Of a stretch of 7,232 nt of DNA, positions 6,093-7,232 are shown piece after piece. How positions within the stretch are numbered: the stretch's first letter is position 1; each line of letters starts with the position of its first letter. The stretch comes from PALSA-1196 sp036833805. GTDB lineage: Bacteria; Pseudomonadota; Gammaproteobacteria; Steroidobacterales; Steroidobacteraceae. Location: the NCBI GenBank assembly GCA_036833805.1, contig DAITPA010000076.1, positions 1 to 7,232 of the forward strand, written 5' to 3'. A program made the translations under genes and the position numbers. The notes under the pieces are model-generated. The model searched no databases. It saw only the letters and a program-made list of their open reading frames with translations, and was not told the DNA's origin.

Positions 6093-6968
6093 ATGCGAAT
6101 GGATGACCAGGAAGAGAGCCAGAATGTTGAGGACGTGCGCGGCTCGAGCGGCGGCGGATTCAGGCCGATCCACGGCATAGGCCTCGGTACCATTGCGATT
6201 GCGCTCGTTGGCGGCTGGATCTTCGGCGTCAGTCCGCTGCAAGTATTGAGCTTACTCAGTGGCGGGACTTCCTCGAGCGTACAGAGCGCGCCTGGGGAGC
6301 CTGCGCAACCACCGCCCGTTGATGACGCGCAGGCGAAATTTGTATCGCAGATACTTCGCAGTACCGAGACCGTATGGACCACGGCGTTTCGAGAGACTGG
6401 CCGCAACTACGAAGATCCGAAGCTGCGGCTGTTCCGCGATAGCTATCCGACCGCATGCGGTCAGGGACAGGCGGCCGCCGGGCCCTTCTACTGCCCCAAA
6501 GACCATATCGTTTATCTGGACTTGGGATTTTTCGATGTTATGACTCGGCAGCTCGGCGCGCCGGGCCAATTCGCGCATGCGTATGTGATCGCACACGAAG
6601 TCGGCCACCATGTGCAGAATCTGTTGGGCATCCTCGACAAAGTTGATGCGCAGCGAGAGCGCGGCAGCGACGCTCAAGCGAATGCGCTTAGCGTGCGGCT
6701 CGAATTACAAGCCGATTGCTTCGCCGGCGTGTGGGCCACGCGCTCGCAGAAAGAGCAAGGCTGGCGCCTTGAGTCAGGCGACATCGAATCTGCGCTGAAC
6801 GCGGCCTCGCAGATCGGTGATGACACGCTGCAGCGCCGCTCCCGCGAAACCATTGTTCCGGAATCGTTTACCCATGGCACCAGCGCGCAACGCGTTTCGT
6901 GGTTTAAGCGGGGCGTCGCTTCCGGGAAAATTGACGGCTGCGATACCGTCGCCGCCCCTCAACTGTAG
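6093..6968 (+). CDS. ypfJ: Membrane-anchored neutral zinc metallopeptidase, YpfJ family
   Basis: Predicted zinc metallopeptidase of the YpfJ / KPN_02809 family, whose substrate and role are poorly known. The protein has 291 aa against 287 in E. coli YpfJ. Residues 1-25 are a short polar N terminus with the family signature ESQNVEDVRGSSGGG (8-22). A single membrane segment covers about 26-46 (IHGIGLGTIAIALVGGWIFG), placing the rest in the periplasm if oriented as a type II anchor. A Ser/Pro-rich linker (56-76) precedes the catalytic domain. That domain contains CGQGQAAAGPFYCP (122-135, possible disulfide C122-C134), AYVIAHEVGHHVQ with the zinc-binding HEVGH at 168-172, and LELQADCFAGVW (203-214), where E204 is the likely third zinc ligand. 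It ends with PESFTHGTSAQRVSWFKRG. The active site looks intact. It lies 97 bp after cysS on the same strand and may be transcribed with it; no functional link to cysS is known. Confidence 0.93.
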   Translation: MRMDDQEESQNVEDVRGSSGGGFRPIHGIGLGTIAIALVGGWIFGVSPLQVLSLLSGGTSSSVQSAPGEPAQPPPVDDAQAKFVSQILRSTETVWTTAFRETGRNYEDPKLRLFRDSYPTACGQGQAAAGPFYCPKDHIVYLDLGFFDVMTRQLGAPGQFAHAYVIAHEVGHHVQNLLGILDKVDAQRERGSDAQANALSVRLELQADCFAGVWATRSQKEQGWRLESGDIESALNAASQIGDDTLQRRSRETIVPESFTHGTSAQRVSWFKRGVASGKIDGCDTVAAPQL

Positions 6969-6994
6969 GGCTCCAGCCGTTGTGCTGAAAGCGT

Positions 6995-7154
6995 GCGAAC
7001 CTGCGCGCCGCGTAGCGATGCGCTCAGCTGTTTCTTAAGAGATAGTCCGTCGTGGTCCGCGCGGAGCCATCCAGGCGGCAACGTAACCTGATAGAAAATA
7101 AGAGGTTTCCGTCGCAAACCGGTCTAGCAAGTTGCGAGCGGTCGCGAACCTGCG
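6995..7154 (+). repeat. Short direct repeats around GCGAACC
   Basis: GCGAACCTGCG occurs exactly at 6995-7005 and 7144-7154. A related 10-mer appears as GTCGCAAACC (7111-7120) and GTCGCGAACC (7141-7150), differing at one base and 30 bp apart, about three helical turns. They could be operator half-sites, traces of a local duplication, or chance in GC-rich DNA. Confidence 0.4.
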
Positions 7155-7159
7155 ACGAT
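7132..7159 (+). promoter_or_regulatory. Possible promoter of tRNA-Pro
   Basis: TTGCGA (7132-7137, 4 of 6 consensus matches) and GACGAT (7154-7159, 3 of 6) are spaced by 16 bp. A start near 7166 would fall in a GC-rich stretch (CGCGCCGCCCG), like the discriminators of stringently controlled stable-RNA promoters, leaving a leader of about 20 nt before the tRNA. The -10 match is poor, so this is tentative. Confidence 0.25.
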
Positions 7160-7187
7160 GCCGCGCCGCCCGATCAGGGTGGCGGCA

Positions 7188-7232
7188 CGGGGCATGGCGC
7201 AGTCTGGTAGCGCATCTGCTTTGGGAGCAGAG
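7188..7232 (+). tRNA. tRNA-Pro (anticodon UGG), 3' end beyond window
   Basis: The first 45 nt of a proline tRNA are present. The 5' acceptor strand is CGGGGCA (7188-7194), starting with the C1 typical of bacterial tRNA-Pro. T8 and G9 follow, then a D arm with stem GCGC/GCGC (7197-7200 with 7210-7213) around AGTCTGGTA including GG. The anticodon arm has stem TCTGC/GCAGA (7215-7219 with 7227-7231) and loop TTTGGGA (7220-7226), with anticodon TGG at 7222-7224. The variable loop, T arm and acceptor 3' strand lie outside the window, so acceptor pairing could not be tested. Confidence 0.95.

Larger units (their letters stand above)
6969..7187 (+). other. Non-coding region between ypfJ-like gene and tRNA-Pro
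   Basis: No convincing gene lies here on either strand. Visible structures are a perfect 10-bp palindrome TCCGCGCGGA (7056-7065) inside a larger imperfect dyad (TGG 7053-7055 with CCA 7067-7069), a hairpin GGTTT/AAACC (7104-7108 with 7116-7120), an AT-rich patch GATAGAAAATAAG (near 7090-7102), short repeats around GCGAACC, and a GC-rich hairpin GCCGCC/GGCGGC (7165-7170 with 7181-7186) just before the tRNA. None has the T tract expected of an intrinsic terminator. The region probably holds the tRNA promoter and the 3' end of the upstream transcript. Confidence 0.6.

Noticed and set aside
7003..7036. Possible intrinsic terminator of the metallopeptidase gene (AGCG-ATG-CGCT then TTTCTT)
   Set aside because: The stem is only 4 bp with a 3-nt loop and the T-rich stretch lies 6 bases away, so it is too weak to call.
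6817..7038. Open frame running from inside the metallopeptidase into the intergenic region
   Set aside because: Most of it overlaps the conserved protease C terminus in another frame, and there is no ribosome binding site or recognisable domain.
7165..7186. GC-rich hairpin GCCGCC/GGCGGC as a terminator
   Set aside because: It is followed directly by the tRNA with no T tract, so an intrinsic terminator is unlikely; it may be part of the tRNA leader.
1..7232. CRISPR arrays, insertion sequences, prophage or defence genes
   Set aside because: No regularly spaced repeats, transposase motifs or terminal inverted repeats were seen. Apart from the 219-bp gap, the window is filled with intact conserved genes.

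Overview
This is a GC-rich, gene-dense chromosomal segment from a Gram-negative bacterium, most likely a gammaproteobacterium. LpxH (lipid A synthesis) and a signal-peptide-bearing periplasmic cyclophilin imply an outer membrane. The order lpxH - cyclophilin, divergent from an aminoacyl-tRNA synthetase and cysS, is a recognisable gammaproteobacterial neighbourhood: E. coli has lpxH-ppiB divergent from cysS, and Pseudomonas has glnS between ppiB and cysS. The local style (kinase motifs, GluRS type, GC bias) would fit an environmental lineage near Nevskiales/Steroidobacterales or Xanthomonadales, but the sequence alone does not prove the family.

Layout. Positions 2-466 (+) hold the C-terminal end of a type-2 glycerate kinase (MOFRL domain) that begins before the window. 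It overlaps by 13 bp a 413-aa protein with a degenerate response-regulator receiver domain and a complete Ser/Thr protein kinase domain (454-1695, +). That gene runs tail to tail into lpxH (1684-2406, -) with a 12-bp overlap. lpxH follows, 4 bp downstream, a secreted cyclophilin with an Ala/Pro-rich tail (2411-3073, -). A 98-bp divergent intergenic region (3074-3171) separates this minus-strand pair from gltX (3172-4578, +), which is followed 4 bp later by cysS (4583-5995, +). After 97 bp comes a membrane-anchored HEVGH zinc metallopeptidase of the YpfJ family (6093-6968, +). A 219-bp non-coding stretch with short repeats leads to the first 45 nt of a tRNA-Pro(UGG) cut by the window end.

How the genes relate. 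gltX and cysS form a translation operon and the tRNA downstream belongs to the same theme. lpxH and the cyclophilin serve the cell envelope. The kinase is the only signalling gene; its partners cannot be read from the window. The segment is mostly conserved housekeeping DNA and I found no evidence of an obviously new system. The points most worth checking are the pseudo-receiver kinase, the GluRS occupying the glnS position with one changed zinc-site residue, the changed substrate-site lysine in LpxH, the alternative start of the metallopeptidase, and the repeat-bearing region before tRNA-Pro.
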